This document shows, one piece after another, positions 20,961-31,550 of a stretch of DNA of 64,000 bases. The notes beneath the pieces were generated by a model. It saw nothing but the letters and a program-made list of their open reading frames with translations, ran no database searches and was not told the DNA's origin. Source of the stretch: Diphasiastrum complanatum (Eukaryota; Streptophyta; Lycopodiopsida; Lycopodiales; Lycopodiaceae); NCBI GenBank assembly GCA_029204225.1, contig CM055100.1:8076713-8140712 (forward strand), given 5' to 3'. Each line of letters opens with the position of its first letter. Position 1 is the first letter of the stretch. The position numbers were made by a program, and so were the translations under genes.

Positions 20961-21610
20961 TGTGAAAGATTCAACTAGTTTCATCACATTTTGCTATATT
21001 TCCACATTTGGCATATTGAGGCCAAAACTTGTTTTAGACTTAGAGGTTGACTTTTCAAAGTTCATTATTCTAGATTTCATTTGAATAAACACTTTTTGAA
21101 AGTGTGGGAAAGTTAGAATGCGAGTTTGAGTAGATTCAAATTTGAATAGTTGGGTACATTGAATCTAGACCCAAATTAGTAGGGTTAGCATTTTGGTGGG
21201 AAAGCCAAGTGGCCAAATAGGGTTTGGACCTGTTATAAAAGGATGTAACTCGTGGAGAGAGCAATCTTCTCTCTTCTCTATCTCATTTCATGCTTATATA
21301 TGGTTCTCTTGGGTTCTACTATCCATTGGTGCACTATCTTGGTGATTGCTTGCAATTTTATGTGTAGAATGATCTATATTTGTTATTTTTGGATCCACAC
21401 GTGTGAAATACAGTAGCTTGTTGGTTTTGTACGGATAGAAATAGTACTTTTTCATTTCATTCAAGTTTGATCAAGTTATATTGATGTTTGCATCTCAAAT
21501 TGTGTGTAGATGCTGATTTTTTCTACATTGGTGAAATTGGTAGTGTATTTCTCTTTCTAACCAAAGATTATTCAAGTAGATTGGATCTTAAGGATCTGAA
21601 ATCTTTCATA
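20961..21610 (+). mobile_element. LTR-C1
   Basis: About 650 bp from TGTGAAAGATTC to the primer-binding site. It aligns with LTR-C2 (48527-49179, 653 bp) and LTR-C3 (62609-63205). It contains a TATA box TATAAAA at 21234-21240, a CT-rich stretch just downstream (21266-21288) and the palindrome CCACACGTGTGAA at 21394-21406. A leader follows it, so it acts as a 5' LTR for what follows, while Copia L coding sequence abuts its left side. Confidence 0.85.
21234..21240 (+). promoter_or_regulatory. TATA box of LTR-C1
   Basis: TATAAAA followed by GGATGTAACTCGTGGA, conserved in the same place in LTR-C2 (48802-48808) and LTR-C3 (62886-62892). The CT-rich region starting ~25 bp downstream is a plausible transcription start area. 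Confidence 0.7.
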
Positions 21611-21622
21611 TGGTATCAGAGC
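21611..21622 (+). promoter_or_regulatory. Primer-binding site after LTR-C1
   Basis: TGGTATCAGAGC, complementary to initiator-Met tRNA, right after LTR-C1. It is followed by a leader (to about 22075) resembling the leader after LTR-C2. The gag expected next is missing. Confidence 0.85.
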
Positions 21623-22309
21623 TTGCTTTTCAGGTTATAAAGGAGGAAATCAGATCTATCAATGATTTGGTGAAGATATCAAGTCTAGAGCATGCTAGAG
21701 AGGATTCTACATCAAAATCGAGTTTTTTGCTTTTGTAGATTGGATCTTTTGTAGGTCAAAACACTATATAGGTCAATATACTTTATAAATTCCGATTTTT
21801 AAATTTACATACTGGATTTGGCTGAATTTTGGATCATTGGTTCAGCCTAAGTGGTGGCTTATAGATTGCATATCAAATTTTCAGCATTTGCATGTAGATT
21901 TGGAATAGTCAATTTTTTGTGACTTTGTCAAAACCCTAATTTTGATTGGATCTCTAGATAGTGAGGTCGTCGGACTTCATTTGAGTGTGTTTCAATCTTA
22001 GGAAGTGGCAAAAGTCATTAGATTGAGGATAGATCATAGGTTGATCAAGATTCCATGATTCTATGTGTAGCTCTGCCAATGTGACAACAAGAGAAGAAGA
22101 GCTCATCAGGTAACCTAGACCAAGTCATCGACGAAATAATCACTACCTCAATATATAGAGAGTACGATCCAATGCATGAGCAGGTCAACTATAAATAAGT
22201 TACAGCTCTACATGCATACCTCCTGCCTATAACAGTCACATGTACATGCACTACTCCATATGTCTCAATTAGAGTGTCTGGGTCCTGTCAAGGTCATTAG
22301 TCATCAACA
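21623..22309 (+). other. LTR-C1 leader and unassigned sequence
   Basis: To about 22075 this is the untranslated leader of the LTR-C family (compare 49192-49640). From there to 22309 I recognise no coding sequence. Confidence 0.5.
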
Positions 22310-22709
22310 GGCCTCGACGTGGAATAATATCTAGGCATGACCAATAAACTTGAATATTGGGGGGGCGGTCTACCATATTAGGACTATTCCAGGTCCTTAA
22401 CTGAATATGGCCGTAACATAGATACTCGTAAATCTACTTTCGAATTTACATTCTTCCTCAACAATGATCCAATTTCGTAGAACAGTCACAAACAATCTTC
22501 GATAGCTCTATCTTCCACTGAATTAGAGTATATCGCAGCCTCTCAAGCTACAAAGGAAGCAACTTTGTTGAGGAAGTACTCTCAGATATCGGTCTGAATC
22601 AATATGCTCCGACGACATTATTTTGTGCTAATCAAAGTGCCATCGCTTTATCAGCCAACCCTAGATCTAATTCCAGGAGTAAGTACATTAACTGAAGTAT
22701 CATTTAGGA
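22310..22709 (+). pseudogene. Copia RNase H remnant
   Basis: Degraded plus-strand Copia RNase H: STFEFTFFLNN, then SSTELEYIAASQATKEATLLRK with the helix containing the catalytic Glu, then IALSANPRSNSRSKY in a shifted frame. It ends at the start of LTR-A. A different lineage from Copia A; probably older DNA into which A inserted. Confidence 0.65.
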
Positions 22710-23292
22710 TGCTTTCCAAATACTTCATTCCTCATATTACATTATGATAGCATCTTTGAAATGAGGCCAAAATGTGTTTAGATAGGCTAGAGAAATTCTA
22801 GGATCTAAAAATATCATGTTTTACATTGTTTTTGGATCTTGAGCTCTTGACCCCAAATTAAGGTGGATCCAATGACCTATTAGGTTAAATTTTAGGGTTA
22901 GGGTATGATAAGTTCATATGTGCCCTAATATGCTCAGATCCGAGCTTGGAATGTATAAATGTATGATGGGATCTCCATCCAAATATGAAAAAAAATCGAG
23001 TTGTTCCACAAGTTCTATCAACATTGTCTTTGAGTGGCGAGTTATAGCTATTGGATGTGAGTGATTTTATGCATTAGTTACATGATTTGGAAGGTACTGA
23101 AGTTGATTATAGGTCTGAGAAACTTGCTGCACTTTAATTTTATGTATTTGATCAAATCTATGTGGCCATTGTGGAGTTAAATGCCAAACTAGTCTTGATT
23201 CTAGCTTATAATTTGGATCTAGATCTTTGATTTGTGCATCCTCCATAACTTTTAGGATTGATTGGGATTCATTTTGTTGTATAATTTTGTCA
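22710..23292 (+). mobile_element. LTR-A (5' LTR-like leader of Copia A)
   Basis: About 583 bp ending TTTTGTCA directly before the primer-binding site. It aligns with 1660-2257 in inverse orientation. A TATAAATG near 22953 is a candidate promoter element. The start at 22710 (TGCTTTCC) is where similarity between the two copies begins; the terminal dinucleotides TG and CA fit an LTR. Confidence 0.65.
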
Positions 23293-23304
23293 CGGTATCA
23301 GAGC
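23293..23304 (+). promoter_or_regulatory. Primer-binding site of Copia A
   Basis: CGGTATCAGAGC, one base different from the usual TGGTATCAGAGC. It marks the LTR-A edge. Confidence 0.8.
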
Positions 23305-23425
23305 CTAATCAAAAGTGAGCTTTAGATTTGTTTTTCTCAAGCTTGGATCCTTGAGTAGTATTGGCTTTGTCCTTGCTACTAGTTGCTAATCTAGTGATTG
23401 TACCTCCAAATTTGGTTTCATTTGA

Positions 23426-23968
23426 GTGAGAATAGATCAAAGGGAACTTGTTTTTTTTACTAACCTTGTCCAAAGCTATGCCATCATGGTAAACTTGCCT
23501 ACACTTGAAAACTTTCAAAGTGTGTTGATGGCCGAGGAGAGTAGGATGGCTCATATCAAATCAAAGATGGAGAGGCTCTCCTTCAATGATGGTGATGACA
23601 AAGCCTTATTTTTCATGAGCAAAGGCAAAGCAAATAGCAAGGGAGGAGCATTCAAAAAGGAGCAAGCAAAGGATGGATATCAAGGAGGATCTACATCATC
23701 ATCATCACAAGTAAAGCCCAAGAAGGACAAATCTAAGATCAAGTGCTACTATTGTAGCAAGATGGGGCACTATGCCTCGGAATGCTTCAAGAGGAAGCAA
23801 GCTCAAGGTCAAGCCAACATGGGACAACAGGAGAAAGAGATTTCTCATGAGGACTCACTCATGATGTCAACTTTTTCATCATCAAATGTCAAAGGTGAAT
23901 ATCCTTGGTGGATAGATAGTGGGGTAGCTCCCACATGTCAGGTAGAAGGGAGTATTTTTCTCAACTAA
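23426..23968 (+). pseudogene. Copia gag C-terminus and protease start (A)
   Basis: 180 residues starting at the same truncated point as in Copia A' (MRIDQRELVFFTNLVQSYAIM). CCHC knuckle CYYCSKMGHYASEC near residues 107-120, then WWIDSG where a frameshift breaks the protease (the intact form is DSGASSHM). Gag N-terminal domain missing. Confidence 0.85.
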
Positions 23969-24117
23969 CACTTTATGTAGGATCTGTAAAGTCAATTTTT
24001 ACAGCAAATGATCATGAATGTAAAGTTGAAGGTGTGGGATCCATTCCCTTATGCTTAGGATATTCCAAGAAGACTAAGATAGATGGTGTTCTCTTCATTC
24101 CTAGCATCACTTAGAAT

Positions 24118-24639
24118 TTGCTTAGTGTTGGTCAACTTTTAGATCATGGATTCATTGTGGAGTTCTCTACTAATGTATGCAACCTCAAGAAAAGTGGGAT
24201 GATCATAGCAAGGAGAACAAGATTTGGGAGGTTATTGAAGCTTGATGCTTTTGTAGATCCTAACCAATTTGTGATGGTAGCCGAGGAGAGCAACATGACC
24301 ACATTTGATTTGTGGCACAAGAGGCTTGGTCACATCAAAACCAAGTGCATGGAAGCCATGTGGAAGGAGGAGCTTTCTCTCGACATTCCAAGATCTTTGA
24401 AAAAGGAGGAAAGGGTATGTGAAGCTTGTGCCTTGGCTAAGACACACAAGTTACCTTTTCCAAGATCAATCACAATGACAAGTCATCCTCTTGAGTTGAT
24501 CCACTCGGATGTGCATTTTGCTAGCACAAAGGGCAATGGTGGAGCTACAATGGTTGTCACCTTTATAGATGACTACTCAAGATATGGATGGGTATATCTA
24601 CTTTCCTATAAAGCACATGTTTGTCACCTTTATAGATGA
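24118..24639 (+). pseudogene. Copia GAG-pre-integrase and integrase start (A)
   Basis: LSVGQLLDHGF at the end of protease, LWHKRLGHIKTKCM with CEAC (zinc-binding) for GAG-pre-integrase, then LIHSDVHFASTKGNGGA and FIDDYSRYGWVYLL for integrase. The 67-bp duplication at 24556-24689 shifts the frame, and the rest of integrase is read from 24569-25000. Confidence 0.85.
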
Positions 24640-24689
24640 CTACTCAAGATATGGATGGGTATATCTACTTTCCTCTAAAGCACATGTTT
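24556..24689 (+). repeat. 67-bp tandem duplication inside the Copia A integrase
   Basis: Two direct copies, 24556-24622 and 24623-24689, of the segment encoding FIDDYSRYGWVYLL, differing by one or two bases. The same event is present in Copia A' (257-391), so it happened before the two copies separated. Confidence 0.9.
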
Positions 24690-25000
24690 TTGAGAGTTTT
24701 TTCAAGTTCAATACTTTTGTTGAAAAGCATCATGATTACAAGATCAATTTGTTTAGAAGTGATAATGGAGGAGAATATATCTCAAATGAATTTAAAGACT
24801 TTTGTGATCAAGAAGGGATAAAAAAGGAGTTATCTTGCCCGTACACCCCTCAACAAAATGGGGTGGCTGAGAGGATAAATAGGACACTATGTGAATGTTC
24901 TAAAGCTCTAAGGTTAGATGCATGCCTACCTAAGACTTTTTGGGGAGAAGCTCTCATGGTGCTAACTTCTTATGTAATAGAGATCCATGTAGCTCTATAA
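24569..25000 (+). pseudogene. Copia integrase core (A)
   Basis: Contains the catalytic D, D and E regions: FIDDYSRYGW, FRSDNGGEYISNEF and PQQNGVAERINRTLCE, all with expected residues. It ends in a frameshift near 24990. Were it not for the duplication and this shift, the core would look active. Confidence 0.85.
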
Positions 25001-25037
25001 ATGGTAAAACATCTTATGAGTTGTTGTATGGAGAAAA

Positions 25038-25715
25038 TTGAAAGTGTTTGGATGCATTTTCTATGTACATGTCCCTTTGGACACAAGAACCAAGGAGGAT
25101 CCATCATCCATGATGGGGATCATAATAGGCTATGGAAATGCAAGCAAATACTACAAAATCTTCATTCCCTCTTCTCAAAAGATTTTGATTTCTAGAGATA
25201 TCATTTTTGATGAGACTAGAATGCATAAGCTTGAAGATGATTCACCTAACGACTCTATTATTGGAAGAGAGGTAGCCGAGATCAAGGAGGAGCTTGATCA
25301 TGAGGAGGAGCTAGAACCAAGAACTCCAAGCACACCAAGAAGATCTATAAGGTCAAGGATAGAGCTATTAAGGCTCACATACAAGGACAAGGGTAAGCAA
25401 GCCGAGGGAAGTACTTCCTCTTATCTTTTCATCACATCTTTTGAAGAGCCTTCAAATGTTAGTGAAGCCTTAGGATCAAAGGAGTGGTTTCATGCTATGT
25501 GTGATGAGTACAATGCATTGATGGAGAATGAAGCTTGGATGCTTGTTGATCTACCTATGGATAAGAATGTAATTGGATGTAAGTGGATTTTTAAGCTCAA
25601 GTTGAATCAATATGGGAGTGTTTCTAAGAACAAGGCAAGGCTTGTAGCCAAGGGGTATGCTCAATCAAAGGGCATAGATTATAAAGACCTTTGCACTCGT
25701 GGTAGCATCCTTTGA
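25038..25715 (+). pseudogene. Copia integrase tail and RT N-terminus (A)
   Basis: Integrase tail KVFGCIFYVHVPLDTRTKEDPSS (the first 20 residues fit the family), ISRDIIFDE, a variable linker, then the RT start EALGSKEWFHAMCDEY and [29 protein letters not shown]. It ends at KDLC where about 600 bp of RT, including the YVDD box, are missing compared with Copia B. Confidence 0.85.
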
Positions 25716-26405
25716 GGACATCACACTATATAGGAGACTTGTAGGCTCCTTGATCTATCTTACTATAACTAGACCTGATCTAAGTTATAGTGTAGGTAAA
25801 CTAAGCCAATCTATGCAAAATCCATTGGTTTGTCATTGGAAAAATGCAAAAAGGGTGTTGAGGTACATCTCGGCCACCAAGAACTTTGGCATTTTATATG
25901 ATAGATCTAATCTTGCCTTAAGGGCATATTCGGATGTTGATTTTGCAGGTGATAAGGTGGATAGGAGGTCCACAAGTGCTTCCTTTGCAATGACATAGTG
26001 TCTTGGCTTTCCAAAAAGCAAGATACTATTTCTCTATCTTCAACCAAATCGAAATACAAGGCACTAATATCCAGAACAAAGGAGATCATATGGTTGAAGA
26101 GGCTTTTGGTGGAGTTGCAAGTCATGGAGGCCGAGGAGCAGCCAATAATATTTTGTGACAACCAATCAAGCCAAGCATTATCAACCAATCCCACATTCCA
26201 TGCAAGGAGCAAGCACATAGAGATTGCTCACCATTTTGTAAGGAAAAAGGTTCAAGCAAAGGAGATCAAGCTACATCATGTGTCTTCTTTGGATTGCCTT
26301 GCTGATCTACTCACTAAAGCCTTGCCAAAGGCTTCATTTATCAAGTTAAGATCAGCCTTAGGAGTTGTAGATAGATGTACTATAGTTGTATCATGTGAAA
26401 ATTGA
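25699..26405 (+). pseudogene. Copia RT end and RNase H (A)
   Basis: Begins right after the RT deletion with DITLYRRLVGSLIYLTITRP (frame 25699-25998), continues to SDVDFAGDKVDRRSTSASF (usual DADWAGD; one Asp changed) and after a one-base shift near 25996 to SSTKSKYKAL and CDNQSSQALSTNPTFHARSK, ending LADLLTKALPKASF. The 3' end reaches the polypurine tract. Confidence 0.85.
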
Positions 26406-26412
26406 GGAGGAG
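26401..26412 (+). promoter_or_regulatory. Polypurine tract of Copia A
   Basis: ATTGAGGAGGAG directly before the TGTTAG start of LTR-B. Polypurine tracts prime plus-strand DNA synthesis. Confidence 0.8.
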
Positions 26413-27079
26413 TGTTAGAATTAAGCAATTTTCACATGGTTTTCGATGTATCTTGACATCTATGTGGATCCACACGTGTGAGGGCCTGTCCACACATGTG
26501 AAATGACACTTGTAATATTCAGATCCATTTTGATTAGCTTTCATTTGAGTCTAATATGACATCTCCTAAATTATAGGAGTTAGGTCCTAGATTGTAGGAG
26601 TCTAGAAGGTCAACACAAACCACCAATGGATGATGTGGCAAACTTGATAGATCTTATCCAAAGTGGATATGGATGAGTACAATGAGCTGTCCCACACGTG
26701 CTGGATGCAGCTTAGAGAGAGATTATTGTGATTTTGTACTTGATCCATGATGGATCCATAATTGAGCTATTATGAGAAATCTTGGTTCTGTGGAGCAATC
26801 TTGATTTTTACACTCTCTTAAGCATTTTGTTTATGGATATATGCTTAGTAAAAGTTAAGTAAACTATTTCTTTGTTATTAGGCCGTATAGTAGCTGTACT
26901 TCACACGTGTGAAGTTGTGGGTCATCATAATTTGATTGTTCTTGCCTGGAATCACAAAGATTGTCAAGTAGAAGCTAGATTTGGAAGCTAGTCTTGATAT
27001 AGATCAAGATCCCAAGCTACCAATCACTCTTTGTGATCATTAGTAGATCAAATTCAGTCCTTGACTCTGAAATTTTACA
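26413..27079 (+). mobile_element. LTR-B2 (3' LTR of Copia A)
   Basis: 667 bp, TGTTAG...TTTACA. Near-identical in layout to LTR-B1 (31551-32216, 666 bp). It contains palindromes CACACGTGTG at 26471-26480, CACACATGTG at 26491-26500 and TCACACGTGTGA at 26901-26912. It sits inside the RT region of a minus-strand Copia whose reading frame resumes right at 27080. Confidence 0.9.
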
Positions 27080-27935
27080 GGTTGTACCATGAAGATATCT
27101 TCTTCGATAACTCCATTGAGATATGATGTCTATACATCCATTTGATGTATTTCCAAATCTGCTGCAACGACAAATGTTAGCAAGAGTCGAATAGAAGAAT
27201 GCTTGACTACTAGACTGAAAGTCTCAGTGTAATCGAGGTTGTATACCTGAGAAAATCCTCTGGAAACAAGTCATGCCTTTCTTCTATTGATGCTTCCATT
27301 TGCATTGTACTTGACTTTGAAAATCCATTTGCAATCAACTACATTTCTGCTGGCAGGTGATTCGACAATTGTCCACGTCTGGTTCTTGATAAGAGATGAA
27401 TACTCTTTATTCATAGCTTCTTTTCAGAGATCTGAATCAGACTAACTGAGTGCCTCTTGGACAGACGTCGGTTCCTGAATAAGATATGCTGCAAACTCGT
27501 TGATATACTAGTTAGGTGGTCAGCTAGTCCTTGAAGGTCTCCTAAGTAATACGAAAAGTTGATTATTTCCATCATACTATAGTTGTTGATCAGTAACATC
27601 ATCATCTTCTGATTCGTCGTTGATTTGTTGTTTGTCAAGAGTAGAGGAGCTTGGACCTTTAGTAAGAATAGTCAACTGAGGAATTGGACAGTTCAAAGCA
27701 TCAGGAGAATCTGATAAGTCGGCTACATGGGGACTGACCTTTCCTTTGAGGTTTTGAAACTGATCTTCGGTGAAGACGACATCCCAGCTAGTGAATATCT
27801 TCGACTCGATGGGATCAAACAACTTATAGGCTTGATCTGAAGTAGTGTAACTGATGAAAACAACTTGATACTCTGGAAGTTGAGCTTCTTCCTGAGATCA
27901 CGAGGAATATGTGCAAAAGCAGTACATCAAAAAAT
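27080..27935 (-). pseudogene. Copia integrase tail and RT start (minus-strand G family)
   Basis: From 27930 down, the integrase tail: CTAFAHIPRDLRKKL, TSDQAYKLFDP and SWDVVFTEDQFQNLKGK. Then the RT N-terminus: DLWKEAMNKEYSSLIKNQTW, DCKWIFKVKYNANGSI and, near 27200, HSSIRLLLTFVVAADLEIHQ. It ends EDIFMVQP at 27080, cut exactly by LTR-B2. Similar to Copia G' at 61500-62340. Several frame changes. Confidence 0.75.
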
Positions 27936-28560
27936 CCTGGGTCCTTCATCTCAAACTCTCCCTTCAACCTCTCTTTAAACTCATTCTTGAATTCTTTATT
28001 GTTGCAAAATATCATGATGTCATCTAGATATAATGCAATAGCCTAAAACAGGTCATCGATAATCGTGACATAAATTCCTGTGTCAACATAACATCTCTTG
28101 AGGCCACTTTGAATCAAGAAATTGTCTATTCTTTGGTACTATGTCCTTGACAACTGCTTTAACCCATATAATGCTTTCTTGAGCATGCAAAAATGTAGTG
28201 TTCAGATCCATCTGCTCTATCTCCATGTTGTGAATTGTACAACCCATGCTATCAGAGTCCTGAGAGAAGTCAGTTTAACAACTGGGGCAAAAGTCTCCAT
28301 GTAGTCCACTCCTTCCACTTGATTGTATCCTTTTGCAACTAGTCTGGCTTAAAACTCTCAATTGTCCCATCTGCTTGAAACTTTATTTTCAAAACCCATT
28401 TGCATCCCACTGTTTTTCTTTCTATGCATAAGTTGACTAATTTTCAGGCTTGACCAGTTTCCAGACCTGATTCTTCATGATTGATTCCATCTCGCTTGCC
28501 ATTACCTAATCCTAGTGTTCTCTTTTCAGATTTTTTTTGTATCTGTGAAAACAAGTCATC
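27936..28560 (-). pseudogene. Copia RT fragments, out of normal order
   Basis: 28430-28510 encodes the RT start MASEMESIMKNQVWKLVKP; 28200-28350 is strongly decayed RT (MDLNTTFLHAQE); near 28020 is LYLDDIMIFCNNKEF with the catalytic YLDD box, continuing to FEMKDPG at 27940. The next downstream piece is integrase tail, which should precede RT. So two Copia pieces are joined near 27935. Confidence 0.65.
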
Positions 28561-28619
28561 TCATCGAATCTTTCATGTCGAAAATAGGATAGATAATAGT
28601 AGCGAAAACTTCCTACTTC

Positions 28620-29707
28620 CAGTGCATGACTATGCCTATCAAAATTGAACAAAGCAGTAGTGATGAGAATCACGTTCAATCTTTAGCAACTAACTTTGAA
28701 ATCACTAGATACTAAGTGATTACGTAGCCAAACATGAAGTATTGAATTCTCAAACAATTTCTATCAGTTACAAAGGAAATACAAATATGCATGCATTCTG
28801 ACATATACTGAATGCAATAAAGGACAATCTTGATTCAAAAAAAATAAAAAATCAGATGCTAATGAGCGCAAAACAATAGCGGATAGAAACCGCACACTCT
28901 AAGCTATCTCTGAATAATTGAGGATAAGTCTAATAATAAGTAGCTATGCTGATAAGCAATAGCGCAATAGCAACTCTAAAATATAACTCTAAAATACTGA
29001 GCTAGAATGCTCAAGAGAGTTCAAGCTTGAAAGTTTGATAGAGAGCTAACTACAATACTTGCTAATTGATCTCTTCGATCATTTTCTAACTTGATAATCA
29101 TGAAACTGTATGAATATGAATAGCTATTTATACTAAGAAATTATGTCGTCAATTGCGATTGCCAGTTGGCTGATCTTCGCTGGCATCCATCTGCTTCCTT
29201 GTCATTGATTGCTGATAAGTGGTGGAAATTGGCCGTAAAGCGTCTGTCTACATAAATGAACAAAACTGTCATTTCTGCATAAATGAACTAAAACAGCCAC
29301 AGACGACACTATTGCAAAAAGGTGATAGTGCCCTTAAATCTAATTTAGGATTGCCCTACACTTTGCCAGAGTCATTTCCTTAGCATTTGACGCTCTTTGG
29401 AAAAAGGGAAAAAATGCGACACTATGATTTTACACGAGATTTATGTTAGGCAAAAGTGCGAAAAAGAGGACACTGCATTTTTGCACGAAATTCCTGATAG
29501 GCGACAACTTTGCAAAAATGCGAAAAAACCGAAGTGAGAGAAAATTTGACACTATGGTAAAACTTCGTATATTTCTGCAGACTGTGTAAAAACATTTGTT
29601 AAAACTGCAAACTGTGTAAAGACATAGGAAATTCCTTAGAACTGGATAAACAATGGATGAAGATTAAAACCGATTAGTCAATTGGTAAGAATGAGACTAA
29701 TACAACA
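28620..29707 (-). mobile_element. LTR-G (minus strand)
   Basis: On the minus strand it starts TGTTGTATTAGTC at 29707, right after a G-rich polypurine tract (AAGGGGGAG, 29708-29716). The distal end resembles 48240-48520 and 58480-59230 (shared GATAGGCRTAGTCATGC and TTTGGCTRCGTAATC), so about 1.1 kb. An AT-rich TATTTATA-like box is near 29125. The part at 29360-29560 contains repeated GCGAAAAA/GACACT words, also found in the minisatellite at 36472-36720. Confidence 0.7.
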
Positions 29708-29840
29708 CTCCCCCTTAATCTGAATCCTTGAATGCCTTGAAACTTAGATCTACACAGAATCTTTTGTGTGACTCCAAACTTAATGTTTTGGTAAAAATAT
29801 CAGTTGTCATATATTGCATTCTACAGTACTACAATATGAC
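29708..29840 (-). pseudogene. Copia RNase H C-terminal end next to LTR-G
   Basis: The minus strand reads TDIFTKTLSLESHKRFCVDL followed by a stop and the polypurine tract. ADIFTKPL is the normal closing motif of Copia pol. This fixes LTR-G as the 3' LTR of a minus-strand element, most of which was replaced by Gy2. Confidence 0.75.
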
Positions 29841-29970
29841 CTCTTCGTTGAGAAATTTTTGATTTGTGTAATGTGGCGTCTATTTACATGGCCTTCTTAC
29901 CAATTACATGTGACCCAAAATGGTCAAGCTAAAATTGTGAAATTTCAGTACCCAAGAAGAACAACAAGAT

Positions 29971-30760
29971 GTGGATCTGTGTGAACCTGGAGGCACTAAA
30001 TGCGGTGACAAAGAAAGATCATTTTTCCTTACCTTTCACAGAAAGTGTTTTGGATTGATAGCAGGAGTAGAAGCCTACAGTTTTCTAGATGGCTTCAATG
30101 GCTACAATCAAGTCAAAATAGCGTCGGATGATCAGCATAAGCCAGTGTTCACCACCGAATGGGGAACCTATGCCTATAAAGTAATGCCATTTGGACTTTG
30201 CATTGTCCCAAGTACTTTTCAACAAGTTATGCAAACGACATTCAAAGAGCACCTGCAGAAGTTCTTGGAGATATTCTTGGATGATCTATGCATGCATGGA
30301 CCAAGAATTCAGAACACCAATCCAATTTAAAAAAAGTGTTGAAGAAATTCTGTGAATACAGATCTCTTTGAATCCAAAAAAATGTCAATTTTGGGTGACA
30401 CATGGCCTGATATTGGGCCACATAGTATCAAGACACGGAATTGCCATTGATTTATCAAAGGTAAGGGTCATTGTTGATGTGCCACCCCTAGGGACGATTC
30501 ATAGTTTCTATGTTTTCATGGGTCATGCTAACTACTATTGGATCTTCATTCTAGATTTTGGGGAGTTAGCAAGACCAATTTACAAGCTCACAATGGAACC
30601 ACATTGGACAGAGGAAGCCCTACAGGCTTTCCAAAAGCTTAAAGATGCATTGGTCTCAACGCCAATATTAAGACCGCCCAATTGGTCCATAGAGTTTCAT
30701 GTGCATATTGATGTATCAAAGTATGCAATTGGAGTCGTCTTAACCCAACCAAAAGAATGA
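29971..30760 (+). pseudogene. Gypsy reverse transcriptase and RNase H start (Gy2)
   Basis: YSFLDGFNGYNQVKIAS (first Asp), MPFGLCIVPSTFQQVM, then LEIFLDDLCMHGP with the catalytic LDD, more complete than Gy1. After a frame change: the CQFWVTHGLILGHIVSRHG thumb motif, KLKDALVSTPILRPPNW, and RNase H start FHVHIDVSKYAIGVVL. The N-terminus is lost. Confidence 0.85.
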
Positions 30761-31189
30761 AAAAATAATTTTCCAATTCGATTTGCCAGCCGACAACTCA
30801 GTGACTCAGAGATGAACTATTCTACCATAGAGCGGGAAGCTTGGAAACGATTTATGTGGTTAAGAAGTTTAGGCATTATCTGATGGCCACTCATTTTGCA
30901 TTTTATATGGACCATCAACCTTTGCTTTATCTTATTAATAAAACTTGCAACACAGGGTGGATTACTCGATGGTTGTTGTTGTTGTTGGAGTTTCATTTTG
31001 GATAGTGGTTCGCAAGGGGAAACAGCACTATATGGCAGATCAAGTGTCGCAAATTAAAGAGAAGGAGATGACAATCCAACCCAATGATGAGCTATTGGAT
31101 GTTGCCTTGTTTTATATTGATACAGTACCAGAATGTCGCTGACATAGTTGAATATCTAATGGGGGCCAACCAGATCAATCACTACTGAA

Positions 31190-31550
31190 GGCACACATCT
31201 GACATTATAGTTTGCAAGATCTTGCAATCAGGATATTGGTGGCCAACGATGCATAAGGATACGGAAGAATCTTGGAAGAAATTTGATGTATGTCAATGAG
31301 CTAGAAGACCAACAAGATTGAATTATAATCTATCACATCCGGTGCTAGCTCAAGGACCATTTGAGAAGTGGGGATTGGACTATATTGGCCCTATCCACCC
31401 AGTTGCAAGGAGTTCACAAGCCCGATATGGCAACAAATTATCTCACCAAATGGGTGCAAGCCAAGGCTGCGCAAACTGCTGAGCACGAACCACTACCAAA
31501 TTTCTATACGAAAATATTATTGTGCGCTTTCGATGCCTGGTGGAGATAGT
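31190..31550 (+). pseudogene. Gypsy integrase remnant (Gy2)
   Basis: Short broken frames: the end of the zinc finger (YWWPTMHKDTEES near 31230) and the core start WGLDYIGPIHPVARSS near 31370. The remaining core is cut by LTR-B1. Confidence 0.65.

Larger units (their letters stand above)
22710..27079 (+). mobile_element. Copia A: defective Copia with unlike ends
   Basis: Order: LTR-A (22710-23292), primer-binding site, truncated gag, protease, integrase, a large RT deletion at about 25690-25710, RNase H, polypurine tract (26401-26412) and LTR-B (26413-27079). The two flanking LTRs are different families, so this is a recombinant or a composite of two elements. It shares a gag truncation and a 67-bp integrase duplication with Copia A'. 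The 3' part closely resembles Copia B. Confidence 0.8.
29865..31550 (+). mobile_element. Gypsy Gy2: decayed Ty3/Gypsy pol
   Basis: Sister of Gy1, same strand and same 5' edge of similarity. RT (29971-30330), RT end and RNase H (30368-30760, then 30820-31140) and an integrase remnant (31190-31550). An internal deletion near 31190 removes most of the zinc finger. Right end cut by LTR-B1 at 31551, after TGGAGATAGT, which Gy1 also has at 4075-4084. Confidence 0.85.
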
